The notes: a model not told the origin generated them from the letters alone. Shown: positions 27,928-38,103, counted from the stretch's first letter. The stretch is DNA of 64,000 nucleotides from Hyphomicrobiales bacterium (GCA_039989895.1 JBDXGY010000006.1:1064245-1128244), one strand, 5' to 3'. Made by a program: numbers and translations.

Positions 27928-28938
27928 ATGGATCGTTCAACTGTGCGATATTTTTCGGAAAATATTATATCAGCAATAAACGCGTCAATTCTCACCTTTT
28001 TCACGGTTTTTATTGTTTTGATGGCATGTGCTTTTTCTATGCAAGTAAGCCATGCAGCATTTATCTATGATAGTACACGTATTATTCCAGTACCCACATC
28101 AAGGCCGACAGGTGGCACATCAGGGTTGCCATCGTTCACCCCTGCACCAAGGGCTGCGACTGAATTCCCAAATCAAAATGCCATTTTAAAAGTGAATGCT
28201 ATTATTGATGGCACCAAAGCGCCGGTGCAATCGGGTCTGATCTGGCGCATATTCTCCGACAAGGAAACACCCGAAGGTAAACTTGCTTTACTGAGCACAT
28301 CGACAAAGGGTAGTGCCATCTTTGACCTACCTGCTGGATATTATAATGTGCATGCTTCCTTTGGTTATGCAGAGCACATCAAACGCGTTCGCCTAACACC
28401 ACCCCTGACAGAAGCATCGTTCAACATTGCCGCTGGCGGCCTACGACTGAATGCAGCGTTCAATGAAAATTACATCATCCCCACGAAGGATGTCAGGTTT
28501 GAAATAGCCCGACAAGAAGGTGGCGAATTAAAAACAATTATCACCGACCTTGCCACAGATGAAATCGTAAGGCTCGCGACAGGTGACTATAATGTCACAA
28601 GTAAATACGGCGATATAAATTCAGAAGTCACGGCCACGGTGCAAATCAAATCGGGCGAACTGACAGAACTGACACTCTATCAAAGAGGCGCTGAAATCAC
28701 CTTGAAGCTTGTCAGTGAAACCGGTGGTGAGGCCCTTGCTGACACCTCATGGACAGTTTTAACACCGGGGGGAGATCCTGTGGTGAATACAGTTAAAAGT
28801 GCGTTTCCAAGACTGATCCTTGCCGCTGGAGACTATGTCGCCTTTGCAAGGAACGAGGGGAAAAATTACTCGACAAGCTTTACCGTTGAAAGTGGCATCC
28901 ACCGCGATGTCGAGGTGATCTTGGGCGACATCAATTAA
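27928..28938 (+). CDS. Secreted protein with three related beta-domain repeats
   Basis: A signal-anchor-like hydrophobic segment (IISAINASILTFFTVFIVLMACAF...) is followed by SHAAF, so export to the periplasm is likely; start may be 27928 or the ATG 19 codons upstream. The mature part has a Pro/Thr/Ser linker, then three modules of about 80-90 residues. Each ends in a similar turn: LPAGYYNVHA, LATGDYNVTS, LAAGDYVAFA. This resembles transthyretin- or carboxypeptidase-regulatory-like beta domains. I recognise no named family; related proteins seem to occur in Rhizobiales. Its 3' end overlaps the GGDEF-EAL gene tail-to-tail by four bases. Confidence 0.75.
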   Translation: MDRSTVRYFSENIISAINASILTFFTVFIVLMACAFSMQVSHAAFIYDSTRIIPVPTSRPTGGTSGLPSFTPAPRAATEFPNQNAILKVNAIIDGTKAPVQSGLIWRIFSDKETPEGKLALLSTSTKGSAIFDLPAGYYNVHASFGYAEHIKRVRLTPPLTEASFNIAAGGLRLNAAFNENYIIPTKDVRFEIARQEGGELKTIITDLATDEIVRLATGDYNVTSKYGDINSEVTATVQIKSGELTELTLYQRGAEITLKLVSETGGEALADTSWTVLTPGGDPVVNTVKSAFPRLILAAGDYVAFARNEGKNYSTSFTVESGIHRDVEVILGDIN

Positions 28939-30929
28939 GCTGCGATATTAAGCCAGCTTTTTTCACGCAAAAATCCGTGTAGATTCTCTATCGACATTGG
29001 CATAGCCAAAGCATAACCTTGCAGATGCGCACATTCAGTTTTTTGAATTTCAGCAACATGTTGAACAGTTTCGATACCTTCTGCAACCACTTCCATATCT
29101 AGAGAGTTACCAATACCGACAATTGATCGCACCAGTGAGCGTGTGCTTCTAGATTCATGAATATTACGAATGACTTGGCGGTCGATTTTAAATCGTCTTG
29201 GCTTGACATCTAACAGAGCCAAAATCGAAGCATGACCTGAACCAAAATCATCTATCTCAAGATCAATCCCAAGATCATGTATTCCATCTATAGTCCAGCG
29301 CAATTTATCTTCGGCGTTATCTAGGAAGATACTCTCTAAAAGTTCAAACGAAATTCTATCTGCCGGCAAATTAAGCGCTTTAATGTCTTCAAGGAAATTC
29401 TGCTCATTCAGGCGTTGTGCTGAAATATTTATAGACACTCTCGGCACCTGCAAACCAGCCACATCAAGTCCATTCAAATCCTTCACAGCCCTATTCATGA
29501 TTAGTTGATCAATCTCGCCAAGAATACCAAGCTCTTGCGCAATAGGTAGAAACTCAGCCGGAGAAACCACACCTTTTGACGGATGCTCCCAACGCGCGAG
29601 TGCCTCCATGCCTGACACAGCCAAGGTCTGAGTTTCAAACTGCAATTGATAGAAAGGAATAATCTGCTGCCGCTCAACCGCGATTATCAGTTCATCGGCC
29701 AATGATTTACGCTGCATCACATCATTTTTAAGCGTTTCGTCATAGATATCAAACCGGTTACGCCCTTCAAGTTTAGCGCGGTAGAGAGCCGTATCCGCAT
29801 TTACAAACAGTGTTTTCATATCCACCGTATCATCCAGCTTATTGGCAACTCCAATACTAACGCTCAAACGGCAAGGTTCGTTTTCATAACTAACTGGCTG
29901 ACTCATGATTTTGTTAATACGCTCAGCTAGTGTCACAGCTTGTACTCTTGGGTCTTCTCTTTCTGTCAAATTTGCAAGGACAACAAATTCATCACCACCG
30001 ACACGGGCAACGAAATCTCTACCCCTGACCAATTCTTGCAGCATATTAGCAACATGTACTAAAATATAATCGCCAGCGTCATGGCCTTTCGTGTCATTGA
30101 TCTGCTTGAAATGGTCGATATCAATATGGAGCAGGGCCACTTTTTTATTGCGATCGTCAAATTGTTTCATTTTACGATCAAGAAAGCGACGATTGGGCAG
30201 ATTGGTAAGCGGATCATGCAGCGAATGGTGCTCTGCCATTTGCTTGGCTGTGTTAATTTCAAGTTTCTGTTTCTCAAGCACAGAAATAGAATTTCCCAAC
30301 TCCGCATTCTTGGCACAAAGCCTTTCTTCCATTTTTTGCGATCGGGCAAACTGCTTCAAAATAGAACGCGAAGAAACCAAAGAAACGACGACAACCAATC
30401 CGCCCTTAATAAACATAACAAATAGGGAAAAGATCAGTAGTGCGCTAACCGTTTTCGACACCAAAGGAGAAAACTGATGGGAGTGGTCCACAAATTGTTG
30501 AGAAATTTGATGTAATTCAAGACGCGCGGCTTCTAAGCTTGGATGGCCATTATCGAGCGAATTCAGAATTTCCAAGGCACGATCAGCAATAACCAAGTCT
30601 TCCTGACACACAATAAAAGCTTGGTAGGTGCCTAAAAATTTTGTAGACAACGCTGTTAGCATATCATGCTGTTTAAGACATGCGATTGGCTGATCCCGAA
30701 TATCACTGACAAGTGCTTTAAGATCCTGACGGTCAACAGACGCTTCTAAGTCGGCCGTCTCAAGACGCGTTGCCAACTTGGCACTATAATCATAATGAGC
30801 AAAATTAAGCTCGTGCAAATGCATGCCATTACTCAATTCCCAAATGGAAATCACCCCGATCACACTGGTGATCGCAATGACAAAATTCATCATTGTCAGA
30901 CGTTTTTTTACTGTATTTGCAACACTCAT
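28935..30929 (-). CDS. Membrane GGDEF-EAL protein with periplasmic sensor region
   Basis: The 664-residue protein has a membrane span at 14-31, a helical periplasmic region of about 125 residues, a second span at 162-184, a coiled coil near 195-235, a GGDEF domain and an EAL domain. Cyclase motif RVGGDEF (311-315) and I-site RGRD (302-305) are intact. Phosphodiesterase residues EAL (442-444), NISAQ, FELLES, DDFG (560-563), FKID and AEGIET are also all present. So both synthesis and breakdown of cyclic-di-GMP are possible. The layout is LapD-like, but the domains are not degenerate. The signal sensed is unknown. Confidence 0.93.
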   Translation of the reverse strand: MSVANTVKKRLTMMNFVIAITSVIGVISIWELSNGMHLHELNFAHYDYSAKLATRLETADLEASVDRQDLKALVSDIRDQPIACLKQHDMLTALSTKFLGTYQAFIVCQEDLVIADRALEILNSLDNGHPSLEAARLELHQISQQFVDHSHQFSPLVSKTVSALLIFSLFVMFIKGGLVVVVSLVSSRSILKQFARSQKMEERLCAKNAELGNSISVLEKQKLEINTAKQMAEHHSLHDPLTNLPNRRFLDRKMKQFDDRNKKVALLHIDIDHFKQINDTKGHDAGDYILVHVANMLQELVRGRDFVARVGGDEFVVLANLTEREDPRVQAVTLAERINKIMSQPVSYENEPCRLSVSIGVANKLDDTVDMKTLFVNADTALYRAKLEGRNRFDIYDETLKNDVMQRKSLADELIIAVERQQIIPFYQLQFETQTLAVSGMEALARWEHPSKGVVSPAEFLPIAQELGILGEIDQLIMNRAVKDLNGLDVAGLQVPRVSINISAQRLNEQNFLEDIKALNLPADRISFELLESIFLDNAEDKLRWTIDGIHDLGIDLEIDDFGSGHASILALLDVKPRRFKIDRQVIRNIHESRSTRSLVRSIVGIGNSLDMEVVAEGIETVQHVAEIQKTECAHLQGYALAMPMSIENLHGFLREKSWLNIAA

Positions 30930-31042
30930 AATAAAACCTGAAAAACCGTTTCAGGACATTTTAACAATCAAAAGTTTACAAAAAATTTTTAGATTTAATT
31001 CATAATAAAATTAAATACATCATATTCACTCAGCAATCATAT

Positions 31043-32986
31043 TCACTCAGCACAAGCCATATCCGGTGGTGTTGCCTCTTTGACAAGAGAGCTCACAGCC
31101 TCATCAAGTGACATCGCTGTTTGATGTTTTGAGCCGAGCCTGCGAATATTAACAGAGCGCTCCTCAGCCTCGCGCATGCCACACACAATAATGGCCGGCA
31201 CTTTAGCAAGCGAATGCTCCCGCACCTTGTAATTGATCTTCTCATTTCTGAAATCAGTGATGACTTTCAAACCAGCCTTTTTCAAAGTGGCCGCAACCTC
31301 ATGACCATAGTCATCCGCATCTGATGTGATGGTGGTCACAACAGCCTGCACCGGCGCCATCCAAAGCGGAAAATGGCCGGCAAAGTTTTCAATCAAAATG
31401 CCAAGGAAGCGTTCCATCGAACCACAAATAGCGCGGTGGATCATAACGGGATGTTTCTTCTCACCATCCGCATCAATATAGAAGGCACCAAAGCGTTCAG
31501 GTAAGTTAAAGTCCACTTGTGTCGTGCCACATTGCCATTCGCGGCCAATTGCATCGCGCAAAGTATATTCAAATTTTGGCCCGTAAAAGGCACCTTCACC
31601 CGGCAAAATATCGGTTGTTATCTTACCACCTGATTGCGCTTCAATGGTTTTCAGCACATCCGCCATCACACTTTCAGCGCGATCCCACAACTCATCAGAA
31701 CCAACACGCTTTTCTGGACGGGTTGAAAGTTTAACAACCACCTCATCAAAGCCAAAATCGGCATAAGTTGAAAGGATCAAATCATTGATTTTAAGACATT
31801 CTTCGGCCATCTGCTCATCAGTACAAAAGACATGAGCATCATCCTGCGTAAACGCCCGCACCCGCATCAAGCCATGCAGCGCACCTGATGGTTCATAGCG
31901 TGACACAGCGCCAAATTCTGCCATGCGAAGCGGTAAATCACGGTAAGATTTCAGCCCATGCTTGAAAATCTGCACATGACCAGGACAGTTCATCGGCTTG
32001 ATCGCAAAAACCCGATCATCCTCACTGTGAGTGACAAACATATTCTCCCGGTACCATTCCCAGTGACCTGATGTCTCCCACAATCCTTTATCCAGAATTT
32101 GCGGCGCATTCACTTCATCATATTCATCTTCAAGACGTCGGCGCATGTAGTTGACAAGATTCTGAAAAAGCGTCCAACCTTTAGCGTGCCAAAAGACAAC
32201 GCCTGGTCCTTCAGCTTGAAAATGGAATAGGTCCATTTCCTGACCAAGTTTGCGGTGGTCGCGTTTCTCGGCCTCTTCAAGCATATGAAGATAGGCTTTC
32301 AAGTCTTTCTCATTCGCCCAAGCAGTACCATAAATACGGGTCAGCATTTCATTGTCTGCATCCCCACGCCAATAAGCGCCTGCCACCTTCATTAGCTTGA
32401 AAGCTGTGCCCACAGGACCGGTTGATGACATATGAGGCCCACGACAAAGATCGATCCAGTCGCCTTGAGCATACATCTTCAAGTCTTCACCCTCAGGGAT
32501 CGCATCAACAAGTTCGATTTTATAATCTTCGCCCTTAGCTTTAAAAAACTCCTTAGCCTTATCTCTGCTCCAAAACTCTTTAGTGAAAGGCTGATTGCGC
32601 TGAATAATCTCACGCATCTTCTTCTCAATTACCGGAAGATCATCAACCGTAAAGGGCGTTTCACGCGCAAAGTCATAGTAAAAGCCGTTCTCAATCACAG
32701 GACCAATTGTCACCTGTGTACCAGGAAAAAGCTCTTGCACTGCCTCAGCCAACACATGAGCACAATCATGACGGATTAGCTCAAGCGCTGCCTCATCCTC
32801 ACGTTTCACAAATTCAATTGCGCTATTTTTTTCTATTGGGTCAGAAAGGTCAGAAAGCTCGCCATCCAAGACCATCGCCACAGATTTTTTAGCTAAAGAT
32901 TTAGCAATGCTCTCCGCAACTTGCTTGCCGGTCACGCCAGCATCGAAGTCACGTGTATTGCCATCGGGAAATGTGAGGGTAATCAT
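31043..32986 (-). CDS. thrS: Threonyl-tRNA synthetase
   Basis: The 647-residue class II synthetase has an N-terminal TGS domain (1-62), the editing/SAD domain with [17 protein letters not shown] (74-90), and a catalytic core. The core shows [44 protein letters not shown] and the closing [21 protein letters not shown]-terminal anticodon-binding domain follows. Zn ligands (Cys in MNCPGH and the two His) are visible. A ribosome-binding site GGAGA precedes the ATG. It follows yidD by 67 bases on the same strand, so an iscU-yidD-thrS transcript is likely. Confidence 0.97.
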   Translation of the reverse strand: MITLTFPDGNTRDFDAGVTGKQVAESIAKSLAKKSVAMVLDGELSDLSDPIEKNSAIEFVKREDEAALELIRHDCAHVLAEAVQELFPGTQVTIGPVIENGFYYDFARETPFTVDDLPVIEKKMREIIQRNQPFTKEFWSRDKAKEFFKAKGEDYKIELVDAIPEGEDLKMYAQGDWIDLCRGPHMSSTGPVGTAFKLMKVAGAYWRGDADNEMLTRIYGTAWANEKDLKAYLHMLEEAEKRDHRKLGQEMDLFHFQAEGPGVVFWHAKGWTLFQNLVNYMRRRLEDEYDEVNAPQILDKGLWETSGHWEWYRENMFVTHSEDDRVFAIKPMNCPGHVQIFKHGLKSYRDLPLRMAEFGAVSRYEPSGALHGLMRVRAFTQDDAHVFCTDEQMAEECLKINDLILSTYADFGFDEVVVKLSTRPEKRVGSDELWDRAESVMADVLKTIEAQSGGKITTDILPGEGAFYGPKFEYTLRDAIGREWQCGTTQVDFNLPERFGAFYIDADGEKKHPVMIHRAICGSMERFLGILIENFAGHFPLWMAPVQAVVTTITSDADDYGHEVAATLKKAGLKVITDFRNEKINYKVREHSLAKVPAIIVCGMREAEERSVNIRRLGSKHQTAMSLDEAVSSLVKEATPPDMACAE

Positions 32987-33053
32987 CTAAATTGTCTCCT
33001 GCTCAGTCGCCGCGCACGAATGCGGGTAAGCCTGTTCTTCATCTTATTTAATT

Positions 33054-33353
33054 CTAATCGAGTCGCGTGTCGGGGTCGATATGTTTTCCCGTCCAAAACC
33101 CATAGCGCCACGGCATATACCAACGCGCATCGTCAGGCAACTGTTCTGGCACAGGATCATAGCCTGATGTCCCAAAAGGTCCACACCGCACAAAGCGTGC
33201 AATAAGCATCCAAAGTCCGGCCCAAGCCCCAAAGCGTGACAGCGCTTCATCAGCATAAGACGAGCAAGTGGGTTGATGGCGGCAATTTTGACCAAGAAGC
33301 GCAGACAATGCCAGCTGATAAAACCGAATGATTCCGCGCACAATACGGACCAT
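33054..33353 (-). CDS. yidD: Membrane protein insertion efficiency factor YidD
   Basis: The start at ATG 33353 (MVRIVRGIIRFYQL) gives 99 residues; it lies 4 bases after the stop of the IscU-like gene. Hallmarks are IRFYQLALSALLGQNCRHQPTC with SSYADEAL, and RCGPFGTSGYDPVP, with the N-terminal amphipathic helix that attaches to the membrane. YidD helps YidC insert inner-membrane proteins. It is usually next to rnpA/yidC, but in Rhizobiales it is commonly found away from oriC beside this scaffold gene and thrS. Confidence 0.95.
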   Translation of the reverse strand: MVRIVRGIIRFYQLALSALLGQNCRHQPTCSSYADEALSRFGAWAGLWMLIARFVRCGPFGTSGYDPVPEQLPDDARWYMPWRYGFWTGKHIDPDTRLD

Positions 33354-33357
33354 AATT

Positions 33358-33807
33358 TTATGCCATTTCTTGAGATAGATTGTTGTGCTCAATTTGATTA
33401 AGGGCATCAACAACCGCATCAAATGTCAAAAGGGTTGAAGCATGACGCGCTTTATACTCGCGCACAGGTGTGAGGTATTTCACATCTTCAAACCGACCCA
33501 AAGGGGGCTCACCCTCCTCTTTCAACATGGAGCGCGCGCATTCACGCACCTCTTTCAGTTCCTCAATTGAGGCACCAATAATATGATGCGCCATAATCGA
33601 AGACGCTGCCTGCCCCAAGGCGCAGGCTTTAACTTCATGAGCAAAATCACTGACAACGCCATCGGTCACAACAAGATCAACGATAACCGTAGAACCGCAT
33701 AGTTTTGAATGAGCTTTCGCACTCGCCATAGGAGAATCAAGGCGTCCAATGCGAGGAATATTCCCTGCAAATTCAAGGATTTTCGCGTTGTAAACATCAT
33801 TAATCAT
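33358..33807 (-). CDS. Fe-S cluster scaffold protein, NifU/IscU/SufU-like
   Basis: The start is ATG 33807 (MINDVYNAKILEFA), giving 149 residues; the frame is open further but the leader is unlike the family. The three conserved cluster-ligand cysteines of IscU-type scaffolds are present: SKLCGS, EVKACALGQAA and RECARSML. The alphaproteobacterial form lacks the LPPVK motif used by the IscU/HscA pair (none seen), so it is closer to SufU or the N-terminal NifU type. It probably assembles or relays Fe-S clusters with the SUF system encoded 20 kb away. First gene of a probable iscU-yidD-thrS operon. Confidence 0.9.
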   Translation of the reverse strand: MINDVYNAKILEFAGNIPRIGRLDSPMASAKAHSKLCGSTVIVDLVVTDGVVSDFAHEVKACALGQAASSIMAHHIIGASIEELKEVRECARSMLKEEGEPPLGRFEDVKYLTPVREYKARHASTLLTFDAVVDALNQIEHNNLSQEMA

Positions 33808-34015
33808 AACGGTCTCGCAAAATATAATGCAAAATTCATTGCTATTGGGCCAATAAACTCCATATAATAAGACATGGGTCAAGCACAATAGCTGACCTTA
33901 GCATGGTGCGACTGATAATAACGGACACATAAAGTACGTCATCAGTATCCGCTTATACATGTTTGGAAACAGTTCTGGGAAACCGGATAAACGTTAGAAC
34001 AAAGGAGCGAGCGCC

Positions 34016-34636
34016 ATGGATGCAATCGTCAAAAAAACTCTAGAGAAAAACACACCTACTCAAAAGCCAACGCGTGCCGAAGCTGAAGCTGCTGTTAAAA
34101 CGCTGCTTGCTTGGGCTGGTGAAGACATCACCCGTGAAGGACTGGAAGACACACCAAAACGCGTTGCCAAAGCCTATGGTGAGTTTTTCAAAGGCTATGA
34201 TGAGAACCCCGCTGATGTCCTAAAAACCACCTTCGATGAAGTCGGCGGATATGGCGATATCGTCTTGGTGCGTGATATTCCGTTTTACTCGCATTGCGAA
34301 CACCACATGGTGCCTTTTATTGGCAAAGCGCATGTAGCCTATTACCCAACAAGCGGCGTTGTTGGCCTGTCAAAACTTGCGCGCGTTGTCGATACTTTCT
34401 CGCGCCGCCTTCAAACACAAGAAAATCTGACTATCCAGATTGCCAATGCTATTGATGATGCCCTCACCCCGCGTGGCGTTGCGGTTCTCATGGAAGCAGA
34501 ACATATGTGCATGTCTTTACGCGGTGTCCAAAAAGCTGGCGCCTCAACAGTGACAACACAGTTCACCGGCGTGTTTCAAGAAGAGACCGAAGAGCAAGTC
34601 CGCTTCATGCAGCTCGTACGCGGCTTTGGAAAATAA
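34016..34636 (+). CDS. folE: GTP cyclohydrolase I
   Basis: The 206-residue protein catalyses GTP to dihydroneopterin triphosphate, the first step of tetrahydrofolate and pterin synthesis. The zinc and active-site residues are in [19 protein letters not shown] and [16 protein letters not shown]. The block [22 protein letters not shown] is a strong family signature. AAGGAG precedes the ATG at good distance. It is followed by hisI after 151 bases. Pterin use in this genome is supported by phhB at 47.9 kb. Confidence 0.97.
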   Translation: MDAIVKKTLEKNTPTQKPTRAEAEAAVKTLLAWAGEDITREGLEDTPKRVAKAYGEFFKGYDENPADVLKTTFDEVGGYGDIVLVRDIPFYSHCEHHMVPFIGKAHVAYYPTSGVVGLSKLARVVDTFSRRLQTQENLTIQIANAIDDALTPRGVAVLMEAEHMCMSLRGVQKAGASTVTTQFTGVFQEETEEQVRFMQLVRGFGK

Positions 34637-34787
34637 GCCAACACTTAGAAGCCGGCAGGGTAAGCACTGAATCGCCCACTCCAACCTCAATATCGTTCAT
34701 GTTCAACATGAAGAATAATAGTATGATAGAAGGTCATGATATAGGTTCTTCATAAACGATACAGTGAACACAATGGGTGTATGAACA

Positions 34788-35201
34788 ATGACACTTTTCA
34801 AATCGCGCGATGATAAATCAAGCCTTGAAGAAGGTACAGATTTCACCCCCAAATTCGATGCAAATGGCCTCATCCCCTGCATTGCACAAGATGCAGTAAG
34901 CGGCGAGATTGTCATGTTTGCTTTCATGAATGAACAATCATTGACTAAAACAATCGAGACCGGAGAAGCTTGGTATTGGTCACGCTCGCGTAGTCAACTT
35001 TGGCACAAGGGTGATACTTCGGGCTCCATTCAAACAGTGGTTGAAATACGCACAGACTGCGATCAGGACGTCGTTCTTATCAAGGTCAATACAGCTGGAA
35101 ACGGGTCTAATTGTCACCGTGGCGTAAAGTCTTGCTTCTATCGAAAGATGAAGCCAAACACGAGCAATCCCGCCGATAGTCAGCTTGAATCAGATTCATA
35201 A
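34788..35201 (+). CDS. hisI: Phosphoribosyl-AMP cyclohydrolase
   Basis: The 137-residue monofunctional HisI opens the adenine ring of phosphoribosyl-AMP, the third step of histidine synthesis. Signature blocks are FAFMNEQSLTKTIETGEAWYWSRSR (interrupted here only for length), LWHKGDTSG and the metal site: DCDQD plus NCHRGVKSCFYRK, with its two cysteines. No HisE domain is fused. The location between folE and the patatin gene, away from other his genes, is typical of Rhizobiales. Confidence 0.95.
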   Translation: MTLFKSRDDKSSLEEGTDFTPKFDANGLIPCIAQDAVSGEIVMFAFMNEQSLTKTIETGEAWYWSRSRSQLWHKGDTSGSIQTVVEIRTDCDQDVVLIKVNTAGNGSNCHRGVKSCFYRKMKPNTSNPADSQLESDS

Positions 35202-35355
35202 CTTGAAGGACTTGAATCAATTTCTTAAAATAGAATCTCTTGAATCAATTCACGATGAAATAAATGTAACCTATTGTTACCAATCAATTTTTCATTATTC
35301 ACCTTATGGTTAGAAATATACCCTATACTGATGGTAACTGTTAGGAATGGGACGA

Positions 35356-36324
35356 ATGGTGAAACCACGTTTAGGTCTGGCGTTAGGTGGAGGTGCAGCA
35401 AAAGGTTGGTCGCATATAGGGTTTATGCGCGCACTCGATGAAGCTGGCATCAAGCCCGATATTATCAGCGGCACATCAATAGGTGCCGTGGTTGGCGGAT
35501 GTTGGGCCGCAGGCCACCTTGACGAGCTCGAGAAATTTGCCCGCTCACTCACACAACGCCGCGTCTTTGCTCTCATGGACGTCAGTCTCTCTGGCAGTGG
35601 TCTGATCAATGGATCGCGTCTAGGCAAAATTTTGACCCAAAACCTCAATGACATTGAAATTCAAGATCTCAAGATACCCTTCGCCTGCATCGCCACAGAG
35701 CTTTCTAACGGCAATGAAATTTGGCTCACCAAAGGCCATCTGGCATCCGCTCTTCAAGCATCTTATGCCCTGCCCGGCGTGTTCAAACCAGTTAAGGTAG
35801 AAAACCGCTGGCTCGTAGACGGAGCGCTCGTCAATCCCGTACCGGTCACAACCTGTCGCGCAATGAACGCGAACTATGTCATCGGCATCAGCCTGACATC
35901 AAGTGGCGTTGGCAAAGGCACAGTCATGGCTAATACAATGCTAGCCACCTCTTTAAATGAAGACGACATTAATGGCTTGGATATAGTGGATAAAACCGCA
36001 TCTGGAATAGAGCAAAATACCGATGCAAAACGCCTTGTTCGCCGCCAGATATTGGGCCGTAAAGACGGACCGCCAGGTATCTCGTCTGTGATGATGCAAT
36101 CCTTTAACATCATCCAAGACCGTATTGCACGCTCACGTCTGGCTGGTGATCCGCCCGATACATTAGTATCACCCCAAATAGGTGATATCGGCCTATTTGA
36201 TTTTCATCGCGCAAGCGAAGCGATTGATGCAGGCTATGCAGCAGCAAAACCAATTATTGCAATGCTCGCACCGCAATTTTCTCAAAATAGCGCCAAATCA
36301 GAAAAGCAATCAATCGCAGTTTAA
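35356..36324 (+). CDS. Patatin-like phospholipase (RssA-like)
   Basis: The 322-residue protein shows the patatin catalytic dyad: the oxyanion loop LGGGAAKGWSHIG, the nucleophile elbow GTSIG and the acid in LVDGALVNPVP. No signal peptide or membrane span is seen. ATG 35356 is preferred because AGGA lies 9 bases ahead; an ATG three codons upstream abuts that site. Serine acyl-hydrolase activity on phospholipids is expected; the physiological substrate is unknown. It converges on the CBS gene with two bases between. Confidence 0.92.
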   Translation: MVKPRLGLALGGGAAKGWSHIGFMRALDEAGIKPDIISGTSIGAVVGGCWAAGHLDELEKFARSLTQRRVFALMDVSLSGSGLINGSRLGKILTQNLNDIEIQDLKIPFACIATELSNGNEIWLTKGHLASALQASYALPGVFKPVKVENRWLVDGALVNPVPVTTCRAMNANYVIGISLTSSGVGKGTVMANTMLATSLNEDDINGLDIVDKTASGIEQNTDAKRLVRRQILGRKDGPPGISSVMMQSFNIIQDRIARSRLAGDPPDTLVSPQIGDIGLFDFHRASEAIDAGYAAAKPIIAMLAPQFSQNSAKSEKQSIAV

Positions 36325-36326
36325 AA

Positions 36327-36758
36327 TTAACTAGCGTGGATATAAGCACGAATATCAGCCGCTTCCCGTTCGACTTCTTCTATTCGATTTTTAACAACAT
36401 CACCGATTGAGATCACGCCGCTAAGCTTGTTATTTTCAACAACCGGCATATGACGAAACCGTCCTGCGGTCATCTTTTCCATAACGTCATTCACCGTATC
36501 GTTTTCTGAGCAAGTAATGACATCCGTGGTCATGCAAGATTCCACTGGCCATGACAGCGTTCGCTCGCCGTCTTTAGCAATAGCTTTCACCAGATCACGC
36601 TCAGAAATAATCCCGACGACCTCTTCTTTTGCATTACACACGACAAGCGCGCCAATCTTATTCTGCGCCAAGACCGAAAAAACCGATGAAAGTGTCTCAT
36701 TCGCATCAACAGTAAGCGTTTTACGTCCTTTTTTATCCAATAACTGTGATAATTTCAT
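36327..36758 (-). CDS. CBS-domain pair protein
   Basis: The 143-residue protein consists of two CBS domains and little else. The first (about 8-62) ends with VVGIISERDLVKAI, the second (about 76-135) with LSGVISIGDVVKNRIEE. Such stand-alone CBS pairs bind adenosine nucleotides and act as small energy sensors or regulators of other proteins. GGAGGC lies close ahead of the start codon. No partner domain is fused, so the target cannot be inferred. Confidence 0.92.
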   Translation of the reverse strand: MKLSQLLDKKGRKTLTVDANETLSSVFSVLAQNKIGALVVCNAKEEVVGIISERDLVKAIAKDGERTLSWPVESCMTTDVITCSENDTVNDVMEKMTAGRFRHMPVVENNKLSGVISIGDVVKNRIEEVEREAADIRAYIHAS

Positions 36759-36938
36759 AAGTATGCCTCCTTTTAATCGACCAAAAAATATCTAAAACCG
36801 TAACCCTCCAGCTTAGAAAACTGTATGTTTTCTGTATATTTCCCTGATTTTACGTCTCAAATTTAACTTATGAGCTGAAGGCAAGTTTAGTATAGTGAAG
36901 AGAGAAGGCAAGAAGATTCACAATCAAAAACTCTGCGC

Positions 36939-37730
36939 TCATTCTGCACGTTCAACAGGATCGAACAATGGAAATAGGATTAGGCCCGCCAAAAAACCAC
37001 CAATATGGGCCTGCCATGCAATAGAGGTCTCACCGTCAATAACGCCACTTCCAAGGCCAAATATCAGGTTAATGGCGAACCAAATACCAAGAAAACTAAC
37101 AACTTGAACATTTCGCGCCATTTCAAAAATAGATAGAGACGGTAGGAAGAACGCACCGGGATGATCTGATCGTGGTCGACCGAGCGGACCATAGGGTACA
37201 AAAGCAAACCGCGCTGCACAGGCCATATGTGCTGAAATAGCTGCCGAAGCCCCTACCACAGGAATAGGCGAGCCCCAATTTGTTGCTAAATGTAATAACG
37301 CACCAGCCACTGAGCCAATCAGCGACATAAGTATAAATCGTACCACACCAAACCGTCGCGCAAGCGCACTGCCAAAAACCAGCAACCAAAACACATTCAC
37401 AATAATATGCAGCCAGTCGCCGTGAATGAACCCATAGGTCACAAAACTGGCCAAAGCACCCGCCTGTCCGCCTGGGAAAAAATGCTCTAAACCCACCATA
37501 GCTTCAGCGTTAAAACGTACCGGGAAAAAAGCAAAGGCAAGCAAAAACTGTTGATCACCATCAGCATCAAGAATGTAAAAGCGATAAAGATGAACCGCTG
37601 CAAGTAGTACAATTGAGACAAGAATGACCATTGGCACATTAAAGGCTGGCTGCCTGCGCTCATGATCTGTCACCGAGTCCTCACTGGACTCCGATTTTCC
37701 ATCAAATTCACCATTACCATTATGTGCCAA
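36939..37730 (-). CDS. Rhomboid family intramembrane serine protease
   Basis: The 263-residue protein has a polar N-terminal 30 residues and about six membrane segments. The catalytic dyad is Ser162 in PVVGASAAISAHM and His242 in IAWQAHIGGFLAGLILF. The WLHIIVNVFWLLVFG block (106-120) carries the HxxxN motif of rhomboids in the second helix. It should cleave membrane-spanning substrates near their outer face. The substrate is unknown. Confidence 0.94.
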   Translation of the reverse strand: MAHNGNGEFDGKSESSEDSVTDHERRQPAFNVPMVILVSIVLLAAVHLYRFYILDADGDQQFLLAFAFFPVRFNAEAMVGLEHFFPGGQAGALASFVTYGFIHGDWLHIIVNVFWLLVFGSALARRFGVVRFILMSLIGSVAGALLHLATNWGSPIPVVGASAAISAHMACAARFAFVPYGPLGRPRSDHPGAFFLPSLSIFEMARNVQVVSFLGIWFAINLIFGLGSGVIDGETSIAWQAHIGGFLAGLILFPLFDPVERAE

Positions 37731-38103
37731 AGTTATTCTCTCATGTCGTTGATGTCGTTCAATGAAGTGACATGGACATAAATCTAAACAAAAAGAAACC
37801 GTCCAACGATTTAACGTTGAACGGTTAGGTCGAATCCCACAACCAAATTTTTTTGTTTAACCCGTGGAGCTTCCCTCGTGTTGAGACATAAATGGACCAT
37901 TTAAGTGCCCTCATCAATCTTTACTCCTCATTAACCTTAACGATCAGTAAAGCCGTTGAAGACAGCCCACACCCCTGATGTTGGCATGTCTCCTGCGATA
38001 CAACAGGCAGACACAAAAGAAATACGTCTCGTGTCCGAAAATCGAACACTACGAGTACATCATTGTACGAAAAAAATGAATTCAGGGGCTAGACTGGTAC
38101 AAA
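37731..38103. other. Long gene-free gap with an orphan minus-strand terminator
   Basis: 373 bases lie between the divergently transcribed rhomboid and PAS genes. Apart from the two expected promoters, the clearest element is a minus-strand intrinsic terminator at 37797-37826. No credible coding frame is seen. The stretch 37830-38060 could encode a small RNA read on the minus strand. Confidence 0.5.
37788..37826 (-). terminator. Intrinsic terminator on the minus strand without an annotated upstream gene
   Basis: Read on the minus strand, AACCGT-T-CAACG, a 6-base loop and CGTTG-G-ACGGTT form an 11-pair stem with one mismatch, followed at once by TCTTTTTG. That is a standard Rho-independent terminator. 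The genes upstream in that direction (from 38104) run on the plus strand, so nothing known needs it. Confidence 0.7.

Noticed and set aside
33877-33897. Inverted repeat GGTCA-N11-TGACC upstream of folE
   Set aside because: Arms of five bases occur often by chance in AT-rich DNA, and no LysR-type or other regulator gene is adjacent.
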